From NCBI RefSeq assembly GCF_900110495.1, contig NZ_FODX01000001.1:62001-126000 (forward strand): a stretch of DNA of 64,000 nt, in the 5' to 3' direction. Under the pieces are notes generated by a model. The model was not told where the DNA came from, did no database searches, and was given only the letters and a program-made list of their open reading frames with translations. Source of the DNA: Nitrosovibrio sp. Nv6 (lineage in GTDB: Bacteria; Pseudomonadota; Gammaproteobacteria; Burkholderiales; Nitrosomonadaceae). Position 1 is the stretch's first letter; each line of letters begins with the position of its first letter. Of the stretch, positions 55,145-64,000 are shown in pieces. Both the position numbers and the translations under genes were made by a program.

Positions 55145-55389
55145 CAGTAGTTCGAACGAACGATAATACTGCCGCGGGTGGCGAGTTTCAGTACGTCATC
55201 GCACATTGGAGAATCTTTGAATAAGCCGTGATTTGCTGCAAACGCACAGCAGGGGTTTTACAAGAAAGGAAATGCTTCAATGCGAGGCAGCTGGAGGTGA
55301 AACTTGGAATCTGGACTTTGCTTGTCCAGAAATGTCAGAAGGGGGAGACTGAGGCCCCGAAAGGATATTGGCAGTGCGTACGAGTGCTG

Positions 55390-55551
55390 GCAGCCTGTCG
55401 GACTTGAAGAATCGAAGCGAAAAAGTGACTGGGTGAGGACAGATTTTGACGGTTTTGAAGGCCAATAGTTATTCTATCGGCCGAAAAAGCGGCGAAATAT
55501 GGACCAGCCAGACGCTTTTGCAGCCGATTTCCTTTAAGTCCGACAGATTGC
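55390..55551 (-). mobile_element. 162-bp MITE-like element, copy B (inverted relative to copy A)
   Basis: Nearly identical to the reverse complement of 43748-43907, sharing long unbroken blocks such as GAATCGAAGCGAAAAAGTGA and GCGGCGAAATATGGACCAGC. Its central hairpin (GGCCAATAG / CTATCGGCC) has one mismatch. Its right end touches the stop codon of the Crp/Fnr gene (55551-55553). The rest of the 55145-55389 gap shows no gene. Confidence 0.8.
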
Positions 55552-56276
55552 TAGTACTTTCGCACGTCGCGAAACAAGCGGTCAAATTCTTTCTTGACAA
55601 CGTCATAGCATTCGCAGACGTGCGCTTCCAACCCGGTTCTGTCCAGTACAGTAATGTGGCCACGACGGTAACGAATAATTTCCGCTTGTTGCAATTTTCC
55701 GGCAGCCTCTGTAATACCTTCCCGTCGCACGCCGAGCATGCTCGCGATCAATTCCTGAGTCATGACCAACTCCTCCGAATTCAATCGATCCAGCGTCAAT
55801 AAAAGCCAACGACACAGCTGTTGCTCGATCGTATGGTGTCTGTTGCATACCGCTGTCTGGGAAATCTGTGTAATAAGCGCTTGAGTGTAACGCAACAGCA
55901 AGCGCTGGACCGGCCCTCCCTGGTTAAACTCTTGCAATAGAAGTGCAGCCTTCAGCCGGTAGCCGTGACCAGCCGTTTGCACTGTGGCCCAACTCGGTGT
56001 GCTTTCACCTCCCATGAACAGCGAAATACCGAGCATGCCCTCATTGCCTACTCCCGCAATCTCCGACGATGCGCCATTCTCCAGAATGTAGTGGAGGGAA
56101 ATGATTGTGGAGGTGGGAAAGTAGACGTAGGGAAGCCGGCCGCCGGATTCACAAAGAACATCACCAAGTGGCAAATGGATCAGTTCGAGATGCGGCTTTA
56201 AACGTTCAAGTTCGGCCGCCGGCAAAGCGGCGAGGAGATGGTTCTGGTTAGGCTGATGTGGGGGAGAACTAAGCAT
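55551..56276 (-). CDS. Crp/Fnr family transcriptional regulator
   Basis: A 241-residue regulator. The cyclic-nucleotide-binding-like barrel is at about 15-135 (LELIHLPLGDVLCESGGRLPYVYFPTSTIISL), and the winged helix at about 150-225 (MTQELIASMLGVRREGITEAAGKLQQAEIIRYRRGHITVLDR). It has no Fnr-type N-terminal cysteines and no clear cAMP pocket, so its ligand is unknown. Relatives of this type in betaproteobacteria are common orphan regulators. The last codons adjoin the mobile element. Confidence 0.9.
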   Translation of the reverse strand: MLSSPPHQPNQNHLLAALPAAELERLKPHLELIHLPLGDVLCESGGRLPYVYFPTSTIISLHYILENGASSEIAGVGNEGMLGISLFMGGESTPSWATVQTAGHGYRLKAALLLQEFNQGGPVQRLLLRYTQALITQISQTAVCNRHHTIEQQLCRWLLLTLDRLNSEELVMTQELIASMLGVRREGITEAAGKLQQAEIIRYRRGHITVLDRTGLEAHVCECYDVVKKEFDRLFRDVRKY

Positions 56277-57000
56277 CCGCTACAGAAATGTAAAAAATAA
56301 GCGCAGCCGGCGCAAAAAAATGGAATCTAATCGCAAATGCTTGGGGCTCCTGTTTCCCTGATCCTATTCCCTATTCCCTTTTGCCTGCCGGTTCCCATCC
56401 AGACTTATGATAGCATCTATCCTGAGATGCAATCCTGTCAAGTAGAGCTTTTGCGAGTATTCCATTTTTATGGGTCAGCATTTTGTGCGCTAGCGTACAT
56501 ACTACAGATGAGTCAGGACTTTATCATTACACCAAGGAATAAAAGCGCGACGCTTTGGGGCGCCCCAACAACCTGGCGTCCCGGCAACCTGGCGAATGGC
56601 AAGGACGCAATAATACGTTGACATATCAAGGCCGGCAGAGGTTGCGAGAAATACAATGCCATATGCTACCCTTAGGTATAAGGCGTACGTTGCCTTAGGG
56701 TACGCGGGGGGTACGCGGGACCGTGAAGATTTTCATGCAAGTCAAGTAAAGACTGCATGGGGACTGAACGAACAAGGCTTCCCTCGTGTAAATTTTTGCC
56801 TGCAGCAAGGAGCCTGGTAATACTCCGGAAGCATTCTTCCTTCCCCTCATATCACCATCGCTCTGCGGTTGAGGGAATTACGCATCCGGGGTGAGATTAT
56901 CGCATCCTCCGGAATCAAGACGAGACCACGACGTTACAAAGTCCCATATCTGTCTCCCATCGCCAAGGGCTAGCATTTTGATCGCGCTATTCAATGAATC
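56277..57000. other. 724-base intergenic region upstream of the glucan synthase
   Basis: Divergent promoter region between the Crp/Fnr gene and the glucan synthase. It contains a stem TACCCTTAGG / CCTTAGGGTA (56667-56702, one mismatch, 16-base loop) followed by a direct repeat GGGTACGCGGG. A 94-codon frame at 56337-56621 has no domain. A small RNA or a long regulated leader could lie here, but nothing specific is recognised. Confidence 0.5.
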
Positions 57001-60000
57001 GTGGGCCGGAGAATCTTCCAATTGAAAGTTAGAGCCACACCTGTTTCCGAGCTTTTACTCTCCGTTCCTGCCCGGCTTCGTAAAATCAGAAGGCAGTCCG
57101 CGCCGATCAGTGAAGAGCTGCCATTACGTTCCGAGCTATTCAGCGGTGATCAGATGGAGTTGTATGGCGGCATCCTCGCGGCCTCCCACGAGGTATCCTC
57201 GAGCCGCGGCACGGCTCAGCTTCTCGCGCGGCTGGATGAGAACGAAAAGACGCTTTTCGATATCTGCAATGTGCTGACTGAAGCGGTAACAGCGGACCAA
57301 CTGCTGACGCCAGCAGGCGAGTGGCTTTACGACAACTTCTATCTGATAGAAGAGCAGATCCGTACGGCCAGGCGACATCTTCCCAAAAGCTATAGCCGGG
57401 AATTACCTCTTCTCGCAAACGGGACCTCGGCAGATCTGCCGCGGGTATATGACATTGCTCTGCAAGCGATTTCACACGGCGATGGCAGGGTAGATACGGA
57501 GAGTCTCAGGCGTTTTGTCGCTGCGTATCAGGCTGTTGCCAACCTGCAGCTGGGCGAATTATGGGCTATCCCGATCATGCTGCGGCTGGCCTTGATCGAA
57601 AATCTCCGCCGCGTCGGCGTACATGTCGCTGCCGGGAGGATAGACCGGAATCTTGCCGATGCCTGGGCTGACGAAATAACCAAGGTTGCCGAAAAAGATC
57701 CCAAAAGCCTGGTTCTTGTCATTGCCGACATGGCGCGGTCCAATCCGCCAATGACCACCCCTTTCATTTCCGAACTGGCACGCCGGCTGCAGGGGCAGGG
57801 CCCGAGCCTGGCGCTTCCATTGACCTGGATCGAGCAAAGGCTGGCGGAATCGAATCAAACCATCGACCAGATGGTGCAGCTGGGAAATCAGCAACAGGCA
57901 GCTGACCAAGTCTCGATATCCAACAGCATTAACAGCTTGCGCAAGCTGGGCGGCATCGACTGGCGTGAATTTGTCGAAACCACGAGTATCGTGGAACAGA
58001 CGTTGCGAGAGGATCCGGATGGTGTCTATGGCCGAATGGATTTTGCGAGCCGCGATCATTATCGACACGCGGTGGAGCGACTTGCCAAGGCTAGCCCGGT
58101 ATCGGAAGTGGAAGTGGCCCGACTGGCTCTTCGACTGGCACGCGAGGCTGCGAAAAACGAGAACGACAGTGCCAGGGCGCATGTCGGGTTTTACCTGGTT
58201 GACAGGGGCTTGCCTGACCTTGAGAAGGCAGCACAGGTAAGTCCATCGCTCCGGGAGAAATTTTGGCGGACTGGCCGCCAGTATCCGCTTTTCTGCTATC
58301 TCGGCGCTATCGGGCTGATCACGCTGACCCTGGTCAGTATGCTGCTGTTCGAAGCGTACTCCGACGGTGCGAGCGGTTGGTTGCTGGCGGCAGCAGGCGT
58401 GCTGTCGCTCTTTGCAATGAGTCAGCTTGCCGTATCACTGGTCAATTGGATTACCCCTTTGTTGGTGAGGCCTCATTACCTGTCGCGAATGGATTTTTCC
58501 AAGGGTATCCCTCCCACATTGCGGACACTGGTAGTGGTTCCCACCATGCTGACCAACGAGTCGGATATCCTGAACCTTATTGAAGCGCTTGAAGTACGAT
58601 TTTTGGCCAATCGCGACGTTAACCTTGATTTCGCTTTATTGACGGATTTCAAGGACGCGAATCTGGAAACGCTGCCTGAAGATGAATCCTTGTTGAAGCT
58701 TGCTCGAGCCGGCATTGAAGAGCTGAATAAGAAATATTTCAGCGCGCCTGGCGATAGCAGGGTTGAAGCAAAGGACTCAACGGTAATACATCAGAATGGT
58801 CAATTTTTTCTTTTTCACCGTCCCCGCAGGTGGAATGGACAGGAGCGTCTCTGGATGGGTCAGGAGCGCAAACGGGGAAAGCTCGCGGACTTGAACTCGC
58901 TGTTGCGGGGCGCGGGGGGGGATGCATTTTGCCTGATCGTTGGCAACACAGCTGTGCTGCCCACCGTGAAGTACGTCATCACGCTCGACACTGATACTCA
59001 GTTGCCGCGGGAGACTGCCCATCAACTTATTGGTGCGATGGCTCATCCGTTGAACCGTCCCAGGCTTGACACAATGAGCGCAGACGGAGACGCGATGCTG
59101 GTAACAGAGGGCTATGGAATTCTGCAACCGCGGGTCGCGGTAAGTCTCTCGAGTACCAATCAATCAAGATACGCATGGCTTTTCGGCGGCGAGGCTGGCA
59201 TCGATCCATACACCCGAGTTGTCTCCGACGTTTATCAGGATCTTTTCTATGAGGGATCATTTATCGGAAAGGGAATTTATGACGTTGACGCATTCGAGCA
59301 GACTGTTTGCCGTCGCTTTCCTGAAAACCGGATTCTAAGTCACGATCTTCTGGAAGGGTGCTATGCACGGGCAGGGTTGATAAGCGATGTCCAGCTATAT
59401 GAGGGGTTCCCGTCCCGCTACAGCGCGGATGTAAGCCGTCGCCACCGATGGATTCGAGGAGACTGGCAACTCGCGAGCTGGTTGTTGTGGCGAGTACCGG
59501 GGGCGCTGGAAAGCTATCACCCAAACCCGCTATCCGCGCTGTCCAGATGGAAACTGATGGACAATCTCCGGCGCAGCCTGGTGCCGGTCGCCTTGACGCT
59601 ACTCCTGTTGTTAGGGTGGATGGCACTGCCCCACGCATGGTTCTGGACGCTGATCGTTATCGGTGCGCTCGCTATCCCTGCCGTGATAGACGTCATCTCC
59701 GATCTTTTGAAGAAACCGGCCGAAGTCGCATGGCGGTCGCACACTATCACCTCAATGCGCGCGGCGGAACGGCACTTCGGACAAATATTATTCACACTGG
59801 CCTGTCTTCCATACGAGGCTTATTTCAGCCTCGATGCGGTAATACGTACCCACGTACGGCTTTTCATCACACGCCGCCGACTGCTCGAGTGGAATCCCTC
59901 CCACTACATCGAGCGCGAGTCAGGTTCCGTGATCGCAAGGAACGGGCTGGCCGGGCCGGGTGCTTCCTTTCGATCTATGTGGATAGCACCCGTGACCGTG

Positions 60001-63000
60001 GTTTTGTCGGTGGCAGGAATGGTGATGACAGCACCCTATGCATTAATGGCCGCCATACCGGTACTGCTGTTATGGGCGGGATCTCCCGCCATCGCGTGGT
60101 GGGTAAGTCAGCCGTTGCCGCTGCGGGGCTCGGAGTTGAGCGATGGACAAATACACTTCCTGCGCCAGGTTGCACGGCGAACCTGGTTCTTCTTCGAAAC
60201 TTATATCGGACCGCAGGATAATTGGCTGCCGCCGGATAATTTTCAGGAGCATCCGGTCCCAACCGTCGCGCGGCGGACATCGCCTACCAACATGGGCCTG
60301 GCGCTGCTTGCCAATGTTGCCGCCTACGACTTCGGCTACATTGGTGCAGGGCAACTCATTGATCGCACAGATAAAATGCTGCAGTCGATGGAGACACTGG
60401 AACGGCATTCCGGTCATTTTTACAATTGGTACGATACAGAAACCAGGACGCCATTGACGCGCTATATCTCCTCAGTGGACAGCGGCAACCTGGCTGGTCA
60501 CCTACTGACAATGCGCGCCGGCCTTCTGGAGATACCCGATGCGCCCATTGTCAGCGAACAATTGTTTTTGGGACTGGCCGATACGCTGCGGATATTGGAA
60601 AAAACGGCCGATTTCGTGGATCCGAATTCCTCTCTCGCACGATTCGGCATGGCGCTCGCGGTTGCAGCAGAGACGCGCCCGATCACAATCACGAGCGCGC
60701 GTGCCGATCTTGAGTGGATGGCGGCCTGTTCCGGAGAAATCGTTCGCGAGATTGCCGAAGCGTCCGTCGCTGATACTTCCAGCGAAGCTCATGAATGGGC
60801 GATGCTTCTGAATAAGCAATGTGAAAGCGCGCTTGCTGAATTAACCAGCCTTGTACCGCAGTCCGCCCTGGCCGGAACGCAAAATGAAACCGGGATAATG
60901 CACGCGGACGGAATCCCTTCGCCTTCATTACGGCAACTCGCCAACCAGGGTAGCGAGGTAGCGCGCGACTGGTTGGCCAGTCTCGAACGCCTGGCGCTTC
61001 AGGCAGGTGAAATGGCGCAAATGGAGTACGAATTCCTGTTCAGTCATGCGCAACGACAGCTCTCGATCGGATATAACGCGGGGGAAGATCGGCTGGATGG
61101 CAGCTACTACGATCTGCTTGCGTCGGAGGCCAGGCTCTGCAACTTTGTGGCGATTGCGCAAGGGGAATTGCCTCAGGAAAGCTGGTTCGCGCTGGGACGC
61201 ATCCTTACCACCTACGGCGGGGAGACCACGTTGCTCTCCTGGAGCGGTTCGATGTTCGAATACCTCATGCCGCTGCTGGTGATGCCGACCTTCGATAACA
61301 CGCTCCTTGATCAGACCTGCAAGGCTGCGGTCGCGCGGCAAATCGCCTACGGCGAGGAACGCGGCGTCCCCTGGGGGGTCTCTGAATCGGGCTACAACGC
61401 GGTCGACGTTCAATTCAATTACCAATATCGCGCGTTTGGGGTTCCCGGACTGGGGCTCAAGCGGGGTCTTGGGGAAGACCTGGTCATCGCACCCTATGCT
61501 TCGGTACTGGCATTAATGGTTGAGCCCGAGGCTGCGTGCAGTAACCTGCAGCAGCTGGCTGCCCAGGATATGGCGGGTAAATACGGCTTTTACGAGGCTG
61601 TGGATTATACGCCATCACGGCTGCGGCGTGGCGAGACGCGTGCCGTGGTCCGTTCGTTCATGGCTCATCATCAAGGGATGAGCCTGCTTTCCCTTGCGTA
61701 TGTGTTGCTCGATCGGCCGATGCAGCGGCGATTCGAGTCTGAGCCCTTATTTCAGGCAACAATGCTGCTGCTTCAGGAACGTATCCCCAAGGCTACTGTT
61801 TTCCGTTCGCAAGCCGCCGAGCTTCCCGATGTGCGCGTGAGCAAGGAGCTTCCGGACATGCCGATGCGAATACTATCGAGTGCAAACACGGCGATTCCCG
61901 AAGTACAGCTTCTGTCAAATGGCCGGTATCACGTCATGGTAACCAATAGCGGAGGAGGGAGCAGCCGCTGGAAGGACCTTGCTGTTACCCGTTGGCGGGA
62001 AGACAGCACCTGTGATTACTGGGGAAATTTCTGTTATCTGCGTGATGTCGCGAGTGGAGAGTTCTGGTCGAATACCTATCAGCCTACGTTAAAGGAACCC
62101 AAGCGTTATGGAGTCGTCTTTTCGGAAGGGCGGGTCGAGTTCCGGCGGCGCGACCTTGATTTTGATACCCATACCGAGATTTCCGTCTCACCCGAAGATG
62201 ATATCGAGCTTCGTCGGGTTCGCATCACCAATCGCGCATGGACAAGCCGGACGATTGAAATCACCTCTTATGCCGAGGTGGTGCTGGCGGCGCCCGCGGC
62301 TGACGCACAGGCGCCGGCCTTCGGCAATCTTTTTGTACAGACGGAAATTTTGCCGGACCGGCATGCAATCGTATGCAGCAGGCGGCCGCGCTCGCAAAGC
62401 GATGCCGTTCCATGGATGTTCCACCTTATGATGGTCCATGGCGTTGCCACCGAAGCCGTTTCCTACGAGACGGATCGAATGATGTTTATCGGACGCGGAA
62501 ACGATGTGTCCGCACCACGGGCGATGACGGATTCCGCACCGCTTTCCGGCGGCGCGGGCTCGGTTCTGGACCCAATAGTAGCGATCCGCAAACGCTTGAC
62601 TGTCGAACCGGGGGAGTCCGCGACGATAGATATTGTTACCGGAGCTGGTGATTCCCGCCACGCCGCCATGCATCTGGTTGAAAAGTATCAGGATCAGAAT
62701 TTGACGAATCGAGTCTTCGATCTTGCATGGACGCATAGTCTGGTTGTGTTGCATCAACTCAATGCTACCGAGACAGACGCACAATTGTTCGGCCGACTGG
62801 CCGGTTCGGTGCTGTACGCGAGTTCCTATCTACGTGCTGATGAGGCTGTGCTTATCAGGAACCAGCGTGGCCAGTCGGGCCTGTGGGGATACTCGATCTC
62901 CGGTGATTTGCCAATCGTGCTGCTCCAGATCAGCGACGTCGCTAATATCAATCTGGTGCGACAACTGATACAGGCGCACTCCTATTGGCGTGTGAAAGGA

Positions 63001-64000
63001 TTGACGGTCGATCTGGTTATCTGGAATGAGGACCATTCAAGTTATCGGCAACTCCTGCACGACCACATCATGGGACTGATCGCCGGCAGTGCAGAAGCTC
63101 ACGTGCTCGATCGTCCCGGCGGCATTTTCATCCGCCGTGCCGAGCAGATTGCCTCGGAAGATCGCATTCTGATGCAAACCGTTGCACGTGCGATTATTCT
63201 GGACACCAACGGAAACCTGGTGGAGCAGTTGAACCGCCGGCTCCCGGCCGAATTGCCGCGTCCGCCCGTCAGGCTGGCGCCCGTCCCGCCGCCCGAATCC
63301 GATCAAATTGTTGAGCTACCGCGCCGCGAACTGCTCTTCGACAATGGTTTTGGCGGCTTCACTTCCGATGCGCGCGAGTACGTCATAACGACCGGGCAGG
63401 GTCAGACAACCCCCGTGCCGTGGTCGAATATTCTGGCAAATCCGCAGTTCGGGACCGTTATTTCCGAGAGCGGGCAAGCATACACCTGGTATGAAAATGC
63501 GCACGAATTCCGTTTGACTCCGTGGGACAACGATCCGGTTTGCGATTCCAGCGGCGAAGCGTATTACCTGCGGGACGAAGAAACCGGTAATTTCTGGTCG
63601 CCGACGCCTCTACCGAAGCCGGGAGCAGCGCCATATGTTACCCGGCATGGATTCGGTTACAGCATTTTCGAGTACATCGAGAGTGGTATTCGTTCAGAGC
63701 TTGAAATCTATGTCGCCCTGGACGCCCCGGTAAAGTTTGCGGTACTGAAAGTGCGTAATGAATCCGGGCGGTCTCGCAAGCTCTCTGCAACGGGCTGCGT
63801 CGAGTGGGTGCTGGGCGATCTGCCTGCCAAGAGCAGAATGCACGTCGTTACCGAGATAGATGCCGAAAGTGGAGTTCTGCTTGCGCGCAATCCTTATAAC
63901 AACGAGTTTTCGGGCCGCGTCGCTTTTTTTGATGTCGACGACGATACACGCAGTGTGACTGGCGACCGAACAGAGTTTATCGGGCGCAACGGCAGATTGA
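57001..64000 (+). CDS. Cyclic beta-1,2-glucan synthase, NdvB-like (partial, runs off the window)
   Basis: One uninterrupted frame of 2333 codons to the window end, reading TGDRTEFIGRNGRL at the edge. An N-terminal soluble region (to about 420) is followed by two membrane helices (about 428-490). The GT84 glycosyltransferase has KYVITLDTDTQLPRE (D663, D665) and DVSRRHRWIRGDWQL (810-824). More helices (about 860-900 and 990-1035) precede a long GH94 phosphorylase-like part with GFYEAVDYTP and VRSFMAHHQGMSLLS. NdvB/Chv-type enzymes make and cyclise periplasmic beta-1,2-glucan. An in-frame TGA at 56995 bounds the start: GTG 57001, or TTG 57022 which has GGAG ten bases before it. Confidence 0.9.
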   Translation, partial: MGRRIFQLKVRATPVSELLLSVPARLRKIRRQSAPISEELPLRSELFSGDQMELYGGILAASHEVSSSRGTAQLLARLDENEKTLFDICNVLTEAVTADQLLTPAGEWLYDNFYLIEEQIRTARRHLPKSYSRELPLLANGTSADLPRVYDIALQAISHGDGRVDTESLRRFVAAYQAVANLQLGELWAIPIMLRLALIENLRRVGVHVAAGRIDRNLADAWADEITKVAEKDPKSLVLVIADMARSNPPMTTPFISELARRLQGQGPSLALPLTWIEQRLAESNQTIDQMVQLGNQQQAADQVSISNSINSLRKLGGIDWREFVETTSIVEQTLREDPDGVYGRMDFASRDHYRHAVERLAKASPVSEVEVARLALRLAREAAKNENDSARAHVGFYLVDRGLPDLEKAAQVSPSLREKFWRTGRQYPLFCYLGAIGLITLTLVSMLLFEAYSDGASGWLLAAAGVLSLFAMSQLAVSLVNWITPLLVRPHYLSRMDFSKGIPPTLRTLVVVPTMLTNESDILNLIEALEVRFLANRDVNLDFALLTDFKDANLETLPEDESLLKLARAGIEELNKKYFSAPGDSRVEAKDSTVIHQNGQFFLFHRPRRWNGQERLWMGQERKRGKLADLNSLLRGAGGDAFCLIVGNTAVLPTVKYVITLDTDTQLPRETAHQLIGAMAHPLNRPRLDTMSADGDAMLVTEGYGILQPRVAVSLSSTNQSRYAWLFGGEAGIDPYTRVVSDVYQDLFYEGSFIGKGIYDVDAFEQTVCRRFPENRILSHDLLEGCYARAGLISDVQLYEGFPSRYSADVSRRHRWIRGDWQLASWLLWRVPGALESYHPNPLSALSRWKLMDNLRRSLVPVALTLLLLLGWMALPHAWFWTLIVIGALAIPAVIDVISDLLKKPAEVAWRSHTITSMRAAERHFGQILFTLACLPYEAYFSLDAVIRTHVRLFITRRRLLEWNPSHYIERESGSVIARNGLAGPGASFRSMWIAPVTVVLSVAGMVMTAPYALMAAIPVLLLWAGSPAIAWWVSQPLPLRGSELSDGQIHFLRQVARRTWFFFETYIGPQDNWLPPDNFQEHPVPTVARRTSPTNMGLALLANVAAYDFGYIGAGQLIDRTDKMLQSMETLERHSGHFYNWYDTETRTPLTRYISSVDSGNLAGHLLTMRAGLLEIPDAPIVSEQLFLGLADTLRILEKTADFVDPNSSLARFGMALAVAAETRPITITSARADLEWMAACSGEIVREIAEASVADTSSEAHEWAMLLNKQCESALAELTSLVPQSALAGTQNETGIMHADGIPSPSLRQLANQGSEVARDWLASLERLALQAGEMAQMEYEFLFSHAQRQLSIGYNAGEDRLDGSYYDLLASEARLCNFVAIAQGELPQESWFALGRILTTYGGETTLLSWSGSMFEYLMPLLVMPTFDNTLLDQTCKAAVARQIAYGEERGVPWGVSESGYNAVDVQFNYQYRAFGVPGLGLKRGLGEDLVIAPYASVLALMVEPEAACSNLQQLAAQDMAGKYGFYEAVDYTPSRLRRGETRAVVRSFMAHHQGMSLLSLAYVLLDRPMQRRFESEPLFQATMLLLQERIPKATVFRSQAAELPDVRVSKELPDMPMRILSSANTAIPEVQLLSNGRYHVMVTNSGGGSSRWKDLAVTRWREDSTCDYWGNFCYLRDVASGEFWSNTYQPTLKEPKRYGVVFSEGRVEFRRRDLDFDTHTEISVSPEDDIELRRVRITNRAWTSRTIEITSYAEVVLAAPAADAQAPAFGNLFVQTEILPDRHAIVCSRRPRSQSDAVPWMFHLMMVHGVATEAVSYETDRMMFIGRGNDVSAPRAMTDSAPLSGGAGSVLDPIVAIRKRLTVEPGESATIDIVTGAGDSRHAAMHLVEKYQDQNLTNRVFDLAWTHSLVVLHQLNATETDAQLFGRLAGSVLYASSYLRADEAVLIRNQRGQSGLWGYSISGDLPIVLLQISDVANINLVRQLIQAHSYWRVKGLTVDLVIWNEDHSSYRQLLHDHIMGLIAGSAEAHVLDRPGGIFIRRAEQIASEDRILMQTVARAIILDTNGNLVEQLNRRLPAELPRPPVRLAPVPPPESDQIVELPRRELLFDNGFGGFTSDAREYVITTGQGQTTPVPWSNILANPQFGTVISESGQAYTWYENAHEFRLTPWDNDPVCDSSGEAYYLRDEETGNFWSPTPLPKPGAAPYVTRHGFGYSIFEYIESGIRSELEIYVALDAPVKFAVLKVRNESGRSRKLSATGCVEWVLGDLPAKSRMHVVTEIDAESGVLLARNPYNNEFSGRVAFFDVDDDTRSVTGDRTEFIGRNGRL

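Noticed and set aside
56337..56621. 94-codon frame upstream of the glucan synthase
   Set aside because: Low-complexity hydrophobic start, no ribosome binding site, no domain.

Overview
The window (64,000 bases, moderately GC-rich) looks like a chromosomal segment of a betaproteobacterium, most likely a Nitrosospira-type ammonia oxidiser. This is inferred from gene content: assimilatory CysDN, a proton-type PntAB, PEP-CTERM surface proteins, a sodium-type N-ATPase operon, a LodA-like oxidase and a BCAM0308-type stress protein. No rRNA, tRNA or CRISPR array was seen. The species call is an inference and rests on no marker gene.

Layout. 0-2.6 kb: cysD and cysN (sulfate activation). 2.9-9.6 kb: a redox block with a 1183-residue fused GltD-like/FNR-like flavoprotein that resembles both subunits of the bifurcating NfnAB enzyme in one chain, followed by pntAA-pntAB-pntB. 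10.2-16.8 kb: a dienelactone hydrolase, a 376-bp MITE-like element at its stop codon, alanine dehydrogenase behind a possible structured leader, a PEP-CTERM metalloprotease, a YbaL-type antiporter, an ArsC-like protein and a small secreted Cys-rich protein. 17.0-20.4 kb: a GlrK-QseG-GlrR (QseEGF-like) sensor, lipoprotein and sigma-54 activator operon.

20.4-32 kb is accessory and stress-flavoured: a LodA-like tryptophylquinone oxidase without a neighbouring LodB; an alpha/beta hydrolase, phosphoribosyltransferase and erythromycin-esterase set; a PEP-CTERM protein with a 340-bp internal duplication; a secreted Kazal-domain protein; two Hsp20 proteins, a BCAM0308-family protein, a CBS pair and a YbhB-type protein. 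A decayed C-terminal fragment of an ATP-dependent DNA ligase lies just before the next operon.

32.5-38.6 kb carries an N-ATPase operon in the order D-C-Q-R-B-E-F-A. The c subunit has Na+-type ligands and the b subunit carries a delta-like tail. The gamma gene expected after atpA is absent; AT-richer glycan genes follow (a RgpF-like gene broken by one in-frame TGA, and an FkbM methyltransferase), then an ABC exporter and two small membrane proteins.

43.7-55.6 kb: Ku and LigD (non-homologous end joining), an O-methyltransferase, an SRPBCC protein, an exported unknown, an NAD-dependent epimerase, an SDR, an AsmA-family protein and a Crp/Fnr regulator. This block is bracketed by two inverted copies of a 160-bp MITE-like element. 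From 57.0 kb to the window end runs one open frame for a cyclic beta-1,2-glucan synthase (NdvB-like) that continues beyond the window.

The signals most worth following are the gamma-less N-ATPase, the inverted MITE pair around the NHEJ block, the fused Nfn-like enzyme beside PntAB, the orphan LodA, and the traces of recent gene decay (ligase fragment, RgpF nonsense codon).
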